A stretch of DNA of 64,000 nucleotides. Origin: Dehalococcoidia bacterium. Lineage in GTDB: Bacteria > Chloroflexota > Dehalococcoidia > Lucifugimonadales > Lucifugimonadaceae. A model generated the notes under the pieces. That model had not been told where the DNA came from. It ran no database searches and saw only the letters and a list, made by a program, of their open reading frames with translations. Positions 10,616 through 19,122 of the stretch are shown piece after piece. Within the stretch, counting starts at the first letter, position 1; each line of letters begins with the position of its first letter. Both the position numbers and the translations under genes were made by a program. Location: positions 62,001-126,000 of the forward strand of contig JANQQP010000015.1 of the NCBI GenBank assembly GCA_028285005.1, written 5' to 3'.

Positions 10616-11017
10616 ATGCCGCCCCAGCACCTATTTGAAGACGCATACGGCGAGATCATCGACCGTCCGGACGATGGCTTCATCGAAATCAGGTGGTTCG
10701 ACACGACCGCCGAGATGAGCGATAAGGAGTTCCAGGACTGGCTCCTGAACTTCACGACAATCGCCGAACGTAGCCCGTCCCGGCGCGTGCTTGTGGATGC
10801 CACGTCCTTCGACATGCAGTGGATGTCGGAGACGATGGGATGGAGAGACGACGTGATCATCCCGCGCTACAACTCTCTCGGCATCAACAAGTTCGCGTTT
10901 CACATGAAGGCTGGCGCTCCACCCATCGGCGGCAAACCTGCGCCCGAGGGTCCGGCAGAGTTCCCAACTGGCTACTTCGCCCACCGCACAGAAGCCACCG
11001 AGTGGCTGGCCACCTGA
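10616..11017 (+). CDS. Small soluble protein, possibly SpoIIAA/STAS-like
   Basis: A 133-aa cytoplasmic protein without signal peptide or membrane segment. The pattern of an N-terminal strand (FIEIRWFDTTAEM), a helix, the strand RRVLVDATSFDM and a later helix resembles STAS/SpoIIAA-like proteins, but no diagnostic motif is present. It starts with an ATG 148 bases from the divergent AraC regulator's start, and may be under its control. Function unknown. Confidence 0.6.
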   Translation: MPPQHLFEDAYGEIIDRPDDGFIEIRWFDTTAEMSDKEFQDWLLNFTTIAERSPSRRVLVDATSFDMQWMSETMGWRDDVIIPRYNSLGINKFAFHMKAGAPPIGGKPAPEGPAEFPTGYFAHRTEATEWLAT

Positions 11018-11031
11018 TCGGCTAAAGTTAA

Positions 11032-11051
11032 TGTCAACCAAATGGTTGACA
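11032..11051. promoter_or_regulatory. Perfect 9-bp inverted repeat, likely operator
   Basis: The half-site TGTCAACCA (11032-11040) is repeated in perfect inverted orientation at 11043-11051 with a 2-bp AA spacer. It lies about 95 bases before the first SDR gene. The form resembles GntR/FadR-type operators, but no GntR regulator gene is in the window. Confidence 0.55.
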
Positions 11052-11145
11052 AACATGTGCAGTCAGACGTTATGATTGCCTCCGTTCTCGCTGACCGGTT
11101 TTCGAGGTCGGCTTCAAGCGCCATGCTCAAGCGGAGGTTTCCTCA

Positions 11146-11991
11146 ATGGCGAGTTCAGCCATGTCCGATCAGCTGCAGGGAATGGTCGCTGCCGTTACGG
11201 GAGCGGGGCGAGGCATCGGACGCGGAATCGCGCTTGTCCTGGCTTCACGAGGCCCTGCTGTCTCGGTTTCAGATATCGACAGCGAAGCCGCGGCATCTGT
11301 CGCCGGAGAGATCGAGGCCGCGGGCGGCAGGGCAGTGGCGAGTGAGGTTGACGTCACAGATGTCGGGTCGATTCAGACCTGGGCTGACTCCACAATCTCT
11401 GAGCTCGGCAAGATCGACATCTGCGTGCCCAACGCCGGCGTCATTGGTGCAGCCAAGTTCAATGAGCGCAAAGACTACAATTCGGACGACTGGCGCCTCA
11501 CCTGGGGCATCAACGTCCAGGGCATGGTCAACACCACCGACGTGATAGCGCCGCACATGAAAGAACGGCGCTCCGGCAAGATCGTAAACATCGCTTCGCA
11601 TGGCGGCCGCGCTCCACGTGGTGTCGCGGAGCCGGGGCGCGGCACGGTTCAGATCCCGTATGCAGTCTCTAAGGCCGCCGCAATCCAGTTCACGCATCTG
11701 CTTGCGATCGAGCTCGGCCAGTACAACATCAATGTGAATGCCGTTTGCCCGGGTCGGCTCTGGACTCCGATGTGGGAAGCGATAGCTCTCAACCACAAGG
11801 CTCTCAACCCCGATTTGGCGGAACTGTCAGCGAAGGAGATCTTCGACCGCAACATCAAGGCCACGATGCCGCTGGGCCGTGAGCAGACGCCGGAGGACAT
11901 AGGCAAAGCGGTGGCCTTCCTGGCTTCCGAGGATGCGGCCCAGATCACCGGCCAGGCGCTGAACGTCAACGGCGGAGCGATTCTGAACTAG
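11146..11991 (+). CDS. Short-chain dehydrogenase/reductase (SDR), first of a tandem pair
   Basis: A classical 281-aa SDR: the nucleotide-binding TGAGRGIG near residue 19, the acidic residue of the second strand (SDID, about Asp43) suggesting NAD rather than NADP, NAG near residue 96, and the catalytic triad Ser151, Tyr172, Lys176 (PYAVSK). An insertion between Ser and Tyr (GGRAPRGVAEPGRG) is shared with the next gene. It ends in the usual GQALNVNGG loop. An in-frame ATG five codons downstream is an alternative start. The tandem paralogue 24 bases downstream suggests an operon, probably headed by the palindrome at 11032. The substrate, likely a hydroxylated small molecule, is not predictable. 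Confidence 0.9.
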   Translation: MASSAMSDQLQGMVAAVTGAGRGIGRGIALVLASRGPAVSVSDIDSEAAASVAGEIEAAGGRAVASEVDVTDVGSIQTWADSTISELGKIDICVPNAGVIGAAKFNERKDYNSDDWRLTWGINVQGMVNTTDVIAPHMKERRSGKIVNIASHGGRAPRGVAEPGRGTVQIPYAVSKAAAIQFTHLLAIELGQYNINVNAVCPGRLWTPMWEAIALNHKALNPDLAELSAKEIFDRNIKATMPLGREQTPEDIGKAVAFLASEDAAQITGQALNVNGGAILN

Positions 11992-12015
11992 TCCCGAACC
12001 CTGAAGGCTCCGCGA

Positions 12016-12861
12016 ATGTCCTCTCCAAGCAACCAGCCGCGACAGCTCGAAGGCAGGGTCGCGCTGGTAACGGGAGCGGGAGGCGGGATTGGCAAAGGAA
12101 TCGCGCAGGTGCTTGCAGAGCGTGGAGCGGCTGTGTGCGTGGTCGATATCGATGCTGGTGCCGCCGAAGAGACGAGCACTGAACTCCAGAAAACAGGCGC
12201 ACAGGCGGTTGCGCTTGAAGCCGACGTGACCGACGAATCGTCAATAGCTCAGGCCGTTCGCTCCGCCATCTCAGAGTTCGGACACATCGACATCTGCGTG
12301 CCCAACGCTGGAGTTATCGCAACTGGAGGCTTCGAAGAGCGCGAGCATCACACTGCCGCCGACTGGGCAGTTACCAGCGACGTAAACGTTTTCGGAACCG
12401 TCACAACTATCGACGCTGTCGCGGATCACATGAAGCAGCGCCGGAGCGGCAGCATCGTCGTGATCTCATCCCAGGGCGGTCGTGCGCCGCGCGGTGCTTC
12501 ACTCTCGCCGGGACCGCCGATATTTCCGTACCTGGTCTCGAAGGCAGCCGAGATCCAGCTCACTCACCACCTGGCTATCGAACTGGGCCAGTACAACATC
12601 AACGTGAATGCGGTCTGTCCCGGTACAGTCTGGACACCAATGTGGGAGCGTATAGCAGGCAACCGCAAGTCGACGGACGGGTCAGCCGCGGACGCATCGC
12701 CCCGTGAGCTGTTCGAGCAGGTGCTCGCAGCGAAGCATCCGCTGTCGCGAGAGCAGACGCCCATCGACATCGGTAAAGCGGTCGCTTTCCTTGCCTCAGA
12801 CGATGCTGCGCAGATCACCGGTCAGGCGCTAAACGTTAACGGCGGAGCGGTCTTGAACTAG
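12016..12861 (+). CDS. Short-chain dehydrogenase/reductase (SDR), second of a tandem pair
   Basis: Also 281 aa and clearly paralogous to the preceding gene over the whole length, including DICVPNAGVI, RRSG.IV.I.S.GGRAPRG, ELGQYNINVNAVCPG, WTPMWE and the identical C-terminal QITGQALNVNGGA. The cofactor loop is TGAGGGIG, with Asp at the end of strand two (VVDID), again favouring NAD. The catalytic residues are Ser152, Tyr172 and Lys176 (PYLVSK). The two differ in the substrate-binding lobe near residues 200-235. Local tandem duplication followed by divergence is the likely origin. The gene is followed closely by an SRPBCC-domain gene, so it probably shares a transcript. Confidence 0.9.
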   Translation: MSSPSNQPRQLEGRVALVTGAGGGIGKGIAQVLAERGAAVCVVDIDAGAAEETSTELQKTGAQAVALEADVTDESSIAQAVRSAISEFGHIDICVPNAGVIATGGFEEREHHTAADWAVTSDVNVFGTVTTIDAVADHMKQRRSGSIVVISSQGGRAPRGASLSPGPPIFPYLVSKAAEIQLTHHLAIELGQYNINVNAVCPGTVWTPMWERIAGNRKSTDGSAADASPRELFEQVLAAKHPLSREQTPIDIGKAVAFLASDDAAQITGQALNVNGGAVLN

Positions 12862-12900
12862 AATCCGGGTCACTGCGACCCGCACAGCAAAGAGGACATC

Positions 12901-13359
12901 ATGACTTCACTACAGGCGGACCAGAGCATCGAGATCGCCGCTGCACCGGAGGCGGTCTTCGCGGTAATCACCGACCCTGCGCGCATGCCGGAGTGGATCA
13001 ACGGTGTCCAGTCCGCGGAGTGGGAGGAAGGTTCAGGCGCTCAGGCTGGCGGCAAGTTCGACATGAGGTACAAGTACGGCCGCAAGACCTCCGATATCAA
13101 GATGGAAGTGATCGCCGTTTCGACCGACTCCTCATTCCAGTACAAGACCATCGAAGGCCCGTACCCCATTGTGGCCCACTTCACTCTGCGGCCTTCCGGC
13201 GACGGAACGACTATGACCTACAACCAGACGGCGTACTCAGATTCCTTCATGGCGGCGCTCGGCATCAACCTCACGCGATGGATAGCGAAACCGATGGTCC
13301 GGCGCATGCTTCGCAAAGATCTGGAGAAACTCAGGGCAATCGTCGAAGGCGCGGCGTGA
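12901..13359 (+). CDS. SRPBCC-fold (START-like) ligand-binding protein
   Basis: A 152-aa protein with the start of the polyketide-cyclase/CoxG-like fold: ADQSIEIAAAPEAVFAVITDPARMPEWINGV, followed by alternating strands (FDMRYKYGRKTSDIKMEVI) and a C-terminal long helix (RRMLRKDLEKLRAIVEG). Such proteins have a deep hydrophobic cavity and bind or transform lipids and aromatics. An AGAGGA-type ribosome site precedes the ATG. Its place after two SDR genes suggests a role with their hydrophobic substrate, though this is inference. Confidence 0.85.
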   Translation: MTSLQADQSIEIAAAPEAVFAVITDPARMPEWINGVQSAEWEEGSGAQAGGKFDMRYKYGRKTSDIKMEVIAVSTDSSFQYKTIEGPYPIVAHFTLRPSGDGTTMTYNQTAYSDSFMAALGINLTRWIAKPMVRRMLRKDLEKLRAIVEGAA

Positions 13360-13362
13360 TGC

Positions 13363-13863
13363 ATGGGTGAAACCGCATCGATGGCTGCAGAGCTAACGTT
13401 CCAGTTCGACGCGGCCGTGCTGTCCGGTCTCATCGCGGGGCTAGCAACGCTTATGCTGCTGGTTCTGATGCTCGCCACTATGCCGGTACGCTTCCCGCTC
13501 AATCCGCTCTACATCGTAGGCTCAGCATTCAGCATCGACACGACGCCTGCGTACCTGTGGGGACTGGCCGCCTTGCTGATTGGTTCGATCGCCTATGGCT
13601 GCTTCATCGGAGCAGTACAGGTCGGTTTCGAGATCGAAAGCTTTCGGTATCAGTGGGGCGCAGTCACAGGTCTCGTGCTCTCAATCGTCACCGGCACCAC
13701 GCTCGCCTACTCGCGCAATCTCAACCGCGCTGTCCGGGCGGGATACGTAAACGATCCCGGTCCATTTCTGCTGCGATATGGAGTTAACTCCGCTGTCCAG
13801 ATCGCACTTGCACATGCCATTTTCGGAGCGCTCGCAGGTCAGCTCTACTCCAGTTTCAGCTGA
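13363..13863 (+). CDS. Integral membrane protein of unknown function
   Basis: A 166-aa protein with four predicted membrane helices, near residues 18-40, 62-83, 97-112 and 140-160. No family motif is recognised. It starts four bases after the SRPBCC gene's stop and ends at a strong terminator, so it is the last gene of the SDR transcript. Two in-frame ATGs seven codons apart leave the start uncertain. Confidence 0.65.
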   Translation: MGETASMAAELTFQFDAAVLSGLIAGLATLMLLVLMLATMPVRFPLNPLYIVGSAFSIDTTPAYLWGLAALLIGSIAYGCFIGAVQVGFEIESFRYQWGAVTGLVLSIVTGTTLAYSRNLNRAVRAGYVNDPGPFLLRYGVNSAVQIALAHAIFGALAGQLYSSFS

Positions 13864-13869
13864 AACGAA

Positions 13870-13904
13870 AAGAGGGGCCGCCCGGAAGCGGCCCCTCTTG
13901 TTTT
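13870..13904. terminator. Bidirectional Rho-independent terminator
   Basis: An 11-12 bp perfect stem (13870-13881 with 13888-13899), 6-nt loop, with GTTTT on the plus side and TTTTCGTTT on the minus side. It lies between convergent genes and can serve both. Confidence 0.88.
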
Positions 13905-13924
13905 CCGTGCCTGAACTAAGACAG

Positions 13925-15589
13925 CTAACGTGTCGACTGGCCGAGCGCCACGGCTCCCTGTGCAGAGGTGCTTGCGCACACCTGCCCGTTCAGCAGGTCT
14001 AGCTGAGTGTTCAGCGACACCCAGTATCCACCGCCATCGGAGTTGAATTGCAGCACCCTCAGGCCGAGCGGTCCTCGCACTGATCCCGCGGCGTCTTCGC
14101 CGGTATAGGTGACGCAGACCGAAACCGGCGCTGAGAGCCGACCAGTTACTGGCGCGCCTCCGTCATCAAACAACCTCATGTCCACCACATCGCCTCGGAC
14201 TCGCACGTCGCCCAGTCCTGTGGTTGACGACGGAGTGGCGATCGGGTCGAGCTGCACAGTCCCGTCAGTTGCCAGTGCTCCTGCGGGAACGGTCACGCCT
14301 ATGCTTCCATCACGAGACCGCAGCGTTCCGCCATCGGCGGAGCTTATGTCCCCCTGCGCAATCGGGCTTGGACTTGGCGCACTGATCTTGTTTCCGTTGC
14401 CGTCCAACACCCACCAGACAGTGCCAACGGTCTGGCCGTCCGTGTCGCCCGGTGCAACGTCATTGACCCAGTAGTAAAGCGGGAAGCCGTTGTAGGTGAC
14501 CTGCGTGTAGCCATCCGACCGAGTGGTGGTTCCGAGCTGGCCGGTGTCGATGCCGCCGATGTCGATCGGCGACCTGGCGGTCAGGAACGGCGGCCAGTTC
14601 AGAGCACAGTTGCCGCTGCAGTTCGAAACGCCCGGGTCGTCGGGGTCGAACAGGTACAGCGTGCGTCCGCTGCGATCGGCAAGTATGTATCCGAACTCGG
14701 AGCTTGCAGCCAGGTTGAGCGGCGCGACGGTGTGAATCGCGGCTCCATGCGAAGACAGCACGTACCAGGTCCGGCCAACCTCCTGACCAAGCGTGTCGCC
14801 TGGCTCAGAGTCCCGGAACCAGTAGTAGAGCGGCAAGCCGTTGTAGGTGACCTGCGTAGACCCGTCGTCTCGAGTGATCGTGCCGAGCCTGTCCTCGGCA
14901 AGGCCGGCTGACAGCGTCGGCGCCTCGGTCGTAAGCAACGGTGGCCAGGCCAGCGCACAGCCGCCATTGCAGTTCGACTGGTCCTTGATGTCGTTCTTCC
15001 ACAGGTAAAGCACACGGCCCGACTCGTCGGTAATGATGTCGCCGAACGTGTCGTCTGCACTGAGTTGGATGGTGGCTGAAGTGTGGACGGAGCTTCCGTA
15101 TGGGTTCACAACGAACCAAACACCGCCTCGGTCCTGGCCGTCTGTGTCACCTTCGGCGACATCGTCCCGCCAGTAGTAGAGCGGGAAGCCGTTGTAGGCG
15201 ACCTGCATCGTCCCATCTGACCGCTCGATTGCCGTCAGCCGCCCCTGGTTCACGCCATCACCCGCGACCGGGTCTTCGTCGGTCAGCAACGGCGGCCACG
15301 CATCGGCGCACGGCCCGGCACAGTTCGATACCAGTCTCCGATCGTTCTTGAACAGGTAGAGCGTTCGGCCGGCGGCGTCGGTCAGGATGTCGCCGAACTG
15401 GCTGTTCGATGTCACTTTGACCTCGGTGCCAACGGCTCTTGCCGTCTCTCCCTGCGTGAACAGCGCTAGCGATGCCACGGTCGCAATGAGCATCAGCGCT
15501 AACGTCGCTGTGAGCAATCGCCGCTGCTCGAACGGTCCCACCACGTGGGCAGACAGTCTTGAATACATATCGTCCAGGCTCCTCCGCAT
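13925..15589 (-). CDS. Membrane-anchored exported protein with three 'secreted repeat' (Lipoprotein_15-type) domains
   Basis: A 554-aa protein. Residues 22-46 form a hydrophobic signal/anchor. Three tandem repeats of about 115 aa follow, each with S.FG.IL.D..GRTLYLF, a CxxxC pair (NCAGPCADAWPPLLT, NCNGGCALAWPPLLT, NCSGNCALNWPPFLT), the strand Q.(A/T)YNGFPLYYW and DT.GQ. This is the COG4315/PF03640 pattern, of unknown function. The last 140 residues are different and contain VTVPAGALATDGTVQL, like a ZU5-type domain. The paired cysteines suggest disulfides or metal binding outside the cell. Shares the bidirectional terminator downstream. Confidence 0.85.
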   Translation of the reverse strand: MRRSLDDMYSRLSAHVVGPFEQRRLLTATLALMLIATVASLALFTQGETARAVGTEVKVTSNSQFGDILTDAAGRTLYLFKNDRRLVSNCAGPCADAWPPLLTDEDPVAGDGVNQGRLTAIERSDGTMQVAYNGFPLYYWRDDVAEGDTDGQDRGGVWFVVNPYGSSVHTSATIQLSADDTFGDIITDESGRVLYLWKNDIKDQSNCNGGCALAWPPLLTTEAPTLSAGLAEDRLGTITRDDGSTQVTYNGLPLYYWFRDSEPGDTLGQEVGRTWYVLSSHGAAIHTVAPLNLAASSEFGYILADRSGRTLYLFDPDDPGVSNCSGNCALNWPPFLTARSPIDIGGIDTGQLGTTTRSDGYTQVTYNGFPLYYWVNDVAPGDTDGQTVGTVWWVLDGNGNKISAPSPSPIAQGDISSADGGTLRSRDGSIGVTVPAGALATDGTVQLDPIATPSSTTGLGDVRVRGDVVDMRLFDDGGAPVTGRLSAPVSVCVTYTGEDAAGSVRGPLGLRVLQFNSDGGGYWVSLNTQLDLLNGQVCASTSAQGAVALGQSTR

Positions 15590-15737
15590 GATGTCGTTCC
15601 GAGCGGTCTTGCAGGCCTCGCCCCAAAGGCCAGACCTGAGCCCTCTTCACCCTCGGACCAGTTAAGACGCATGTATTTCGCAGGTGGACCGCGTACGGAT
15701 CACTGCATCAGGAAACTCGTAACGAAGTGGTGCGTCA

Positions 15738-15774
15738 AAAGAAAATCCCCCGGAGCGTTGGCTCTCGAGGGATT
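15738..15774 (-). terminator. Terminator of the peroxiredoxin gene
   Basis: On the minus strand an imperfect hairpin (AATCCC...GGGATT outer stem, GAGC/GCTC inner stem, GTTG-type loop, 15744-15774) is followed by TTTTCTTTT. It lies 34 bases after the peroxiredoxin stop. Confidence 0.75.
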
Positions 15775-15807
15775 CTCGATGTGTTGCTTTGGCCTTGTGA
15801 AACGCCT

Positions 15808-16284
15808 CTAGGCGAGCGCCTTCACTGCGGACTCGACTTCTGAGTAGGGCGGTTCGTTCGGAGGAGCGTCTGCAATCCAGCTCCAGCTCACATTGCCTTC
15901 CTTGTCGATCACGAAGACAGAGCGTTGGGCGACGTTGTAGCCCTCGACTCCAGCGAGGTTCTGGAACTCGACGCCGTAAGAGTTGATCACCTCTCGACCG
16001 GTGTCGCTCAGGACCGGGAAGGTGATGCTGTTCTGCGAGGCGAACTCTTTTTGAGAGAAAGGCGGGTCTGCCGAGATGGCGAGCACCTGCGCGTCCAGTG
16101 ATTCGAACTGGCTCAGTGAGTCGCGGAACGTGCAAAGCTCGGTCTGACAGACCCCGGTGAATGCCGCCGGAAAGAACGCCAGTACAACGTTCTTGCCTCG
16201 GTAGTCACTCAAGCTCACCTTCTCAAGGTCGGCGGAGTTGGTCAGTGTGAAATCGGGCGCTGAGTCACCTGCTGAAACCGGCAT
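15808..16284 (-). CDS. Peroxiredoxin (AhpC/TSA family, AhpE/BCP-like)
   Basis: Thiol peroxidase of 158 aa from the chosen ATG. The active site PAAFTGVCQTELC shows the conserved Pro39, Thr43 and peroxidatic Cys46, with a possible resolving Cys51 five residues on, as in atypical BCP-type enzymes. SADPPFSQKEFA and the strand TFPVLSD are typical. The reading frame opens 13 codons further upstream, but MPVSAGDSAPDFTL is the usual N-terminus of the family. No signal peptide is seen, so it is cytoplasmic. It has its own terminator and is probably monocistronic. Confidence 0.93.
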   Translation of the reverse strand: MPVSAGDSAPDFTLTNSADLEKVSLSDYRGKNVVLAFFPAAFTGVCQTELCTFRDSLSQFESLDAQVLAISADPPFSQKEFASQNSITFPVLSDTGREVINSYGVEFQNLAGVEGYNVAQRSVFVIDKEGNVSWSWIADAPPNEPPYSEVESAVKALA

Positions 16285-16396
16285 TGGTCTGCTCCCTTGC
16301 TGTGTAGAACCGGCAGGTGCCACGCTGCGGCCTGACCGGTCGATACGAATGGCGGTGGAGTGTGATTATGCCATCGCTTTCGTCAGCCCGCGGTAA

Positions 16397-17365
16397 TCAT
16401 GGGACCTTGATGGCGATCTTGATGACTCCATCCTCGCGCTTCCGGTACTGCTCATAGGCTTCAGGCAAATTGTCGAACGTAGTCTCGTGGGTCTTCAACA
16501 GTCCGGGATCCACCCAGCCACGATCTCGCAGTTCGACCAGCTCCCTGATCTCCTTCACCGGTTGATCGGTCGCGGCAATCACGGTGGCATTCAACTGCAG
16601 GTTCTTGCCCATCCATGTCAGGTGCTTGAAACTCACCGGCTCGTCGCCCGTCAGGCTGAAGCTGATCACCTGACCTAGCGGCCGGGCTATCGCTACGCAG
16701 GTATCGAGCCCTTCCGGATTACCACTTGCATCGACGACCACATCGAACAGCTGTCCATCCGTAAGCGCTGCAGCTGCTTCCACCACATCGTCTGTTGAAG
16801 CGTTGATCGTGCCTGTCGCTCCGAGTTCCAACGCCTTCTCGCACCGGTATTCCTCGAGGTCGATACCGACGATCTGCGCGGCTCCTTGCTTGCTGGCGAA
16901 CATGGTGAACGAAAGGCCGATGCCGCCCTGGCCCAGCACAGCTACGCGCTTGCCAACGGCATTTCCCCATTTCTTCGCGGAGTACAACGCCGTGCCCGAG
17001 TGCTGACACATCACCCACTCGTCGAGTCCTCCCCAGTCAGGCAGGCGGATCAGCTTGTCTGCTTTCTGGACCACAAACTCAGACGCGCCGGCTGCTTCTT
17101 CGGGAATCACGATGACGCGTTGGCCGTCCTTGTAGTCGGGATCAAGCGACTCCACCACTGTGCCGGCGCATTCGTGCACAGGCTTGCCGGGAGCGAGGGG
17201 ATAATGCTCCTCCGTCAAGTTGGCGTCATACTCCAGGTAGATGTCGGATCCGCAGACCGACATGTAGTCGATCTTCACCTTCACATCCCCGTCGTCCACC
17301 AACTCCGGATCCGGGACATCGATCATCCGCATGTCTTTGCGGCCGACAATCTGCGCTGCTTTCAT
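16397..17365 (-). CDS. Zinc-dependent medium-chain alcohol dehydrogenase lacking the structural-zinc lobe
   Basis: The 322-aa protein starts MKAAQIVGRKDMRM and has the catalytic zinc ligand set Cys38 (SVCGSD) and His64-Glu65 (KPVHECAG). The NAD-binding loop is VLGQGGIGLS and the following strand ends in IVGIDL. The four-cysteine structural-zinc loop that most polyol dehydrogenases carry near residue 90 is absent; the chain goes straight from GQRVIVIPEE into the next domain. An upstream extension of 16 codons in the same frame looks untranslated. It is divergent from RidA. The substrate is unknown; sorbitol- or threonine-dehydrogenase-like enzymes are the nearest relatives. Confidence 0.9.
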   Translation of the reverse strand: MKAAQIVGRKDMRMIDVPDPELVDDGDVKVKIDYMSVCGSDIYLEYDANLTEEHYPLAPGKPVHECAGTVVESLDPDYKDGQRVIVIPEEAAGASEFVVQKADKLIRLPDWGGLDEWVMCQHSGTALYSAKKWGNAVGKRVAVLGQGGIGLSFTMFASKQGAAQIVGIDLEEYRCEKALELGATGTINASTDDVVEAAAALTDGQLFDVVVDASGNPEGLDTCVAIARPLGQVISFSLTGDEPVSFKHLTWMGKNLQLNATVIAATDQPVKEIRELVELRDRGWVDPGLLKTHETTFDNLPEAYEQYRKREDGVIKIAIKVP

Positions 17366-17588
17366 TCGTGTCTTTCTTTCGTGTGCGGCAGGCTCGACGA
17401 GGTACGGACGCAACCGCGAGTGCTTGATGAGGACAAACAGCAGCAGATTTTAATGACTTATGGATGTCGCGGTTCTCGATACAGACCGGGAACTCGTTTC
17501 CGGAAGGCTGCTACGCTCCCAGATCGTGCTGCATAATCGCAGCCCACTGACCGACACTACCATCCCCGGAGTACCGAGCTTGCCTGGA

Positions 17589-18068
17589 ATGAACCCTGAA
17601 GAGAACCTTGTCCGGCTGGGCATCGATGTATCGACGCCACCAACGCCTGTAGCGAATTATGTGCCCGCTGTGCGCACAGGAAATCTCGTGTTTGTGTCTG
17701 GCCAGGGCCCTCGCAGGCCTGACGGTTCAATGGTCATCGGCAAAGTAGGGGAGGCCGTCTCGCTCGACGAGGCCTACGAAGCTGCCAGGCTCTGTGGCAT
17801 CGGCCTCATTGCAGCGCTGAAATCTGAAATCGGCGACCTTACGAACGTGGAACGCGTCGTTAAGCTGCTCGGCATGGTCAACGCAGCACCGGACTTCACC
17901 GACCATCCGAAGGTGATCAACGGGTGCTCAGACCTGCTGATGGACGTGTTCGGCAAAAAAGGTAAGCACGCCCGTTCGGCTGTTGGCATGGGCAGTCTGC
18001 CGGACCAGATATCGGTGGAGATCGAGATGATTGTCGAGGTGAAGGCGACCCCGCAGGTGCCCGACTAG
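17589..18068 (+). CDS. RidA/YjgF/YER057c-family protein
   Basis: RidA-family proteins hydrolyse reactive enamines and imines formed by PLP enzymes. The 159-aa protein fits the longer YjgH-like subgroup (about 150 aa): PVANYVPAVRTGNLVFVSGQGPRR at the N-terminus and a C-terminal RSAVGMGSLPDQISVEIEMIVEV, where the usual catalytic arginine (RSAVG) is present. The reading frame extends 43 codons further upstream, but that part has no family similarity, and the ATG giving MNPEENLVRLGI is preferred. It sits before a VOC-family gene on the same strand. Confidence 0.88.
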   Translation: MNPEENLVRLGIDVSTPPTPVANYVPAVRTGNLVFVSGQGPRRPDGSMVIGKVGEAVSLDEAYEAARLCGIGLIAALKSEIGDLTNVERVVKLLGMVNAAPDFTDHPKVINGCSDLLMDVFGKKGKHARSAVGMGSLPDQISVEIEMIVEVKATPQVPD

Positions 18069-18122
18069 GCAGATCTGTGGATTATGCCCTGCCGCGGCAC
18101 AAGGACCAAGACGGATAACGAT

Positions 18123-18536
18123 ATGAAGATGCGGACTATCAATCACGTTGGCCTGCCGGTCAAAGACCGCAGGGTCGCTCTCAAGTTCTACCGAGACATT
18201 CTCGGACTTGAAGTGATCCCGTCGATGGTCGACAACGAGAACATCGTCTGGATGCGGGCCGAAGACGGGACCATGGTCCACCTGATTGAGCCGCCGCCGG
18301 GCCAGGACTCTGCCGGGTATCACTTCGCCATGGAAGCGGAGGACTTCGATGCTGTGGTCGAAGAGCTTGAGGCATCGGACTACGAGGTCGACAGCGGGCC
18401 CGGTGAGCGGCATGACGGTCAACGCTATGTCTTCACCACGGACCCGGATGGCAACCGTGTCGAGTTCACAACCGCCAGCGGCCTGAAGTCGTCGAACCGG
18501 GTGGCTGACGAGCTCGGATACACCAGGGAACCTTGA
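18123..18536 (+). CDS. VOC (glyoxalase/bleomycin-resistance) superfamily protein, copy 1
   Basis: A 137-aa VOC protein with two beta-alpha-beta-beta-beta modules: INHVGLPVKDRRVALKFYRDILGLEVIP and then YHFAMEAEDFDAVVEELEA. A metal-site histidine (NHVGL) and a glutamate late in the chain (NRVEF) are present, as is the DPDGN turn. It is paralogous to the gene at 19123. Probably a metal-dependent lyase or dioxygenase of unknown substrate. Its stop overlaps the TTG start of the DUF1697 gene, indicating translational coupling. Confidence 0.85.
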   Translation: MKMRTINHVGLPVKDRRVALKFYRDILGLEVIPSMVDNENIVWMRAEDGTMVHLIEPPPGQDSAGYHFAMEAEDFDAVVEELEASDYEVDSGPGERHDGQRYVFTTDPDGNRVEFTTASGLKSSNRVADELGYTREP

Positions 18537-19120
18537 GCGACTCTGCAGACAGAGTGACTTATGTACTGCTTCTCCGGGGTATCAACGTTGGCGGTCACAA
18601 CAAGCTGCCAATGAACGATCTGAAAGAGATGTTGCGAGGCATGCGCTTTGAGCAGGTCAATCACTACATACAGAGTGGAAACGTGGTCTTCTCGTCAACG
18701 CCTATGACCAGTGACGAGCTAGAGCAAGCTATCGAAGTAAGGATTCAGGAGACGTTCGACCTGGATGTTCCGGCGATGGTGCTGACGAGCGGCGAATTCG
18801 AAACAGCTGTAGAGAGATTCCCGTTCAGCGCCGACCAGGCAGAGAAGTCGGTTCTGGTATTCCTGTCGGGAGAAGGGAGCGGCGAATGGGCCGACAGAGC
18901 CGGGCCGTTAGCAGGTGAACATGAGCAGTACGAGCGGATTGAAGATGTCGCTTACCTTCACTGCCCCGACGGTCTTGCGAGCAGTAAGGCGGCGGAGACA
19001 CTCTTGACAAGGCCAAAGAGCGGTATCAAAGCAACGATGCGCAACTGGCGGACGGTGAACAAGATCCTTGAGCTCCTGTCTGATACGCGGCCGGCAGCTC
19101 ATACAGGTCAGGAGAGATAA
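18533..19120 (+). CDS. DUF1697 family protein
   Basis: A 195-aa protein with the family's signature N-terminus VTYVLLLRGINVGGHNKLPM, then the segment NHYIQSGNVVFSS and a C-terminal motif TMRNWRTVNKILEL. The function of DUF1697 is unknown. It begins with a TTG that overlaps the upstream VOC stop codon, and is followed after two bases by another VOC gene, so the three form one operon. Confidence 0.9.
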   Translation: MSDSADRVTYVLLLRGINVGGHNKLPMNDLKEMLRGMRFEQVNHYIQSGNVVFSSTPMTSDELEQAIEVRIQETFDLDVPAMVLTSGEFETAVERFPFSADQAEKSVLVFLSGEGSGEWADRAGPLAGEHEQYERIEDVAYLHCPDGLASSKAAETLLTRPKSGIKATMRNWRTVNKILELLSDTRPAAHTGQER

Positions 19121-19122
19121 CA

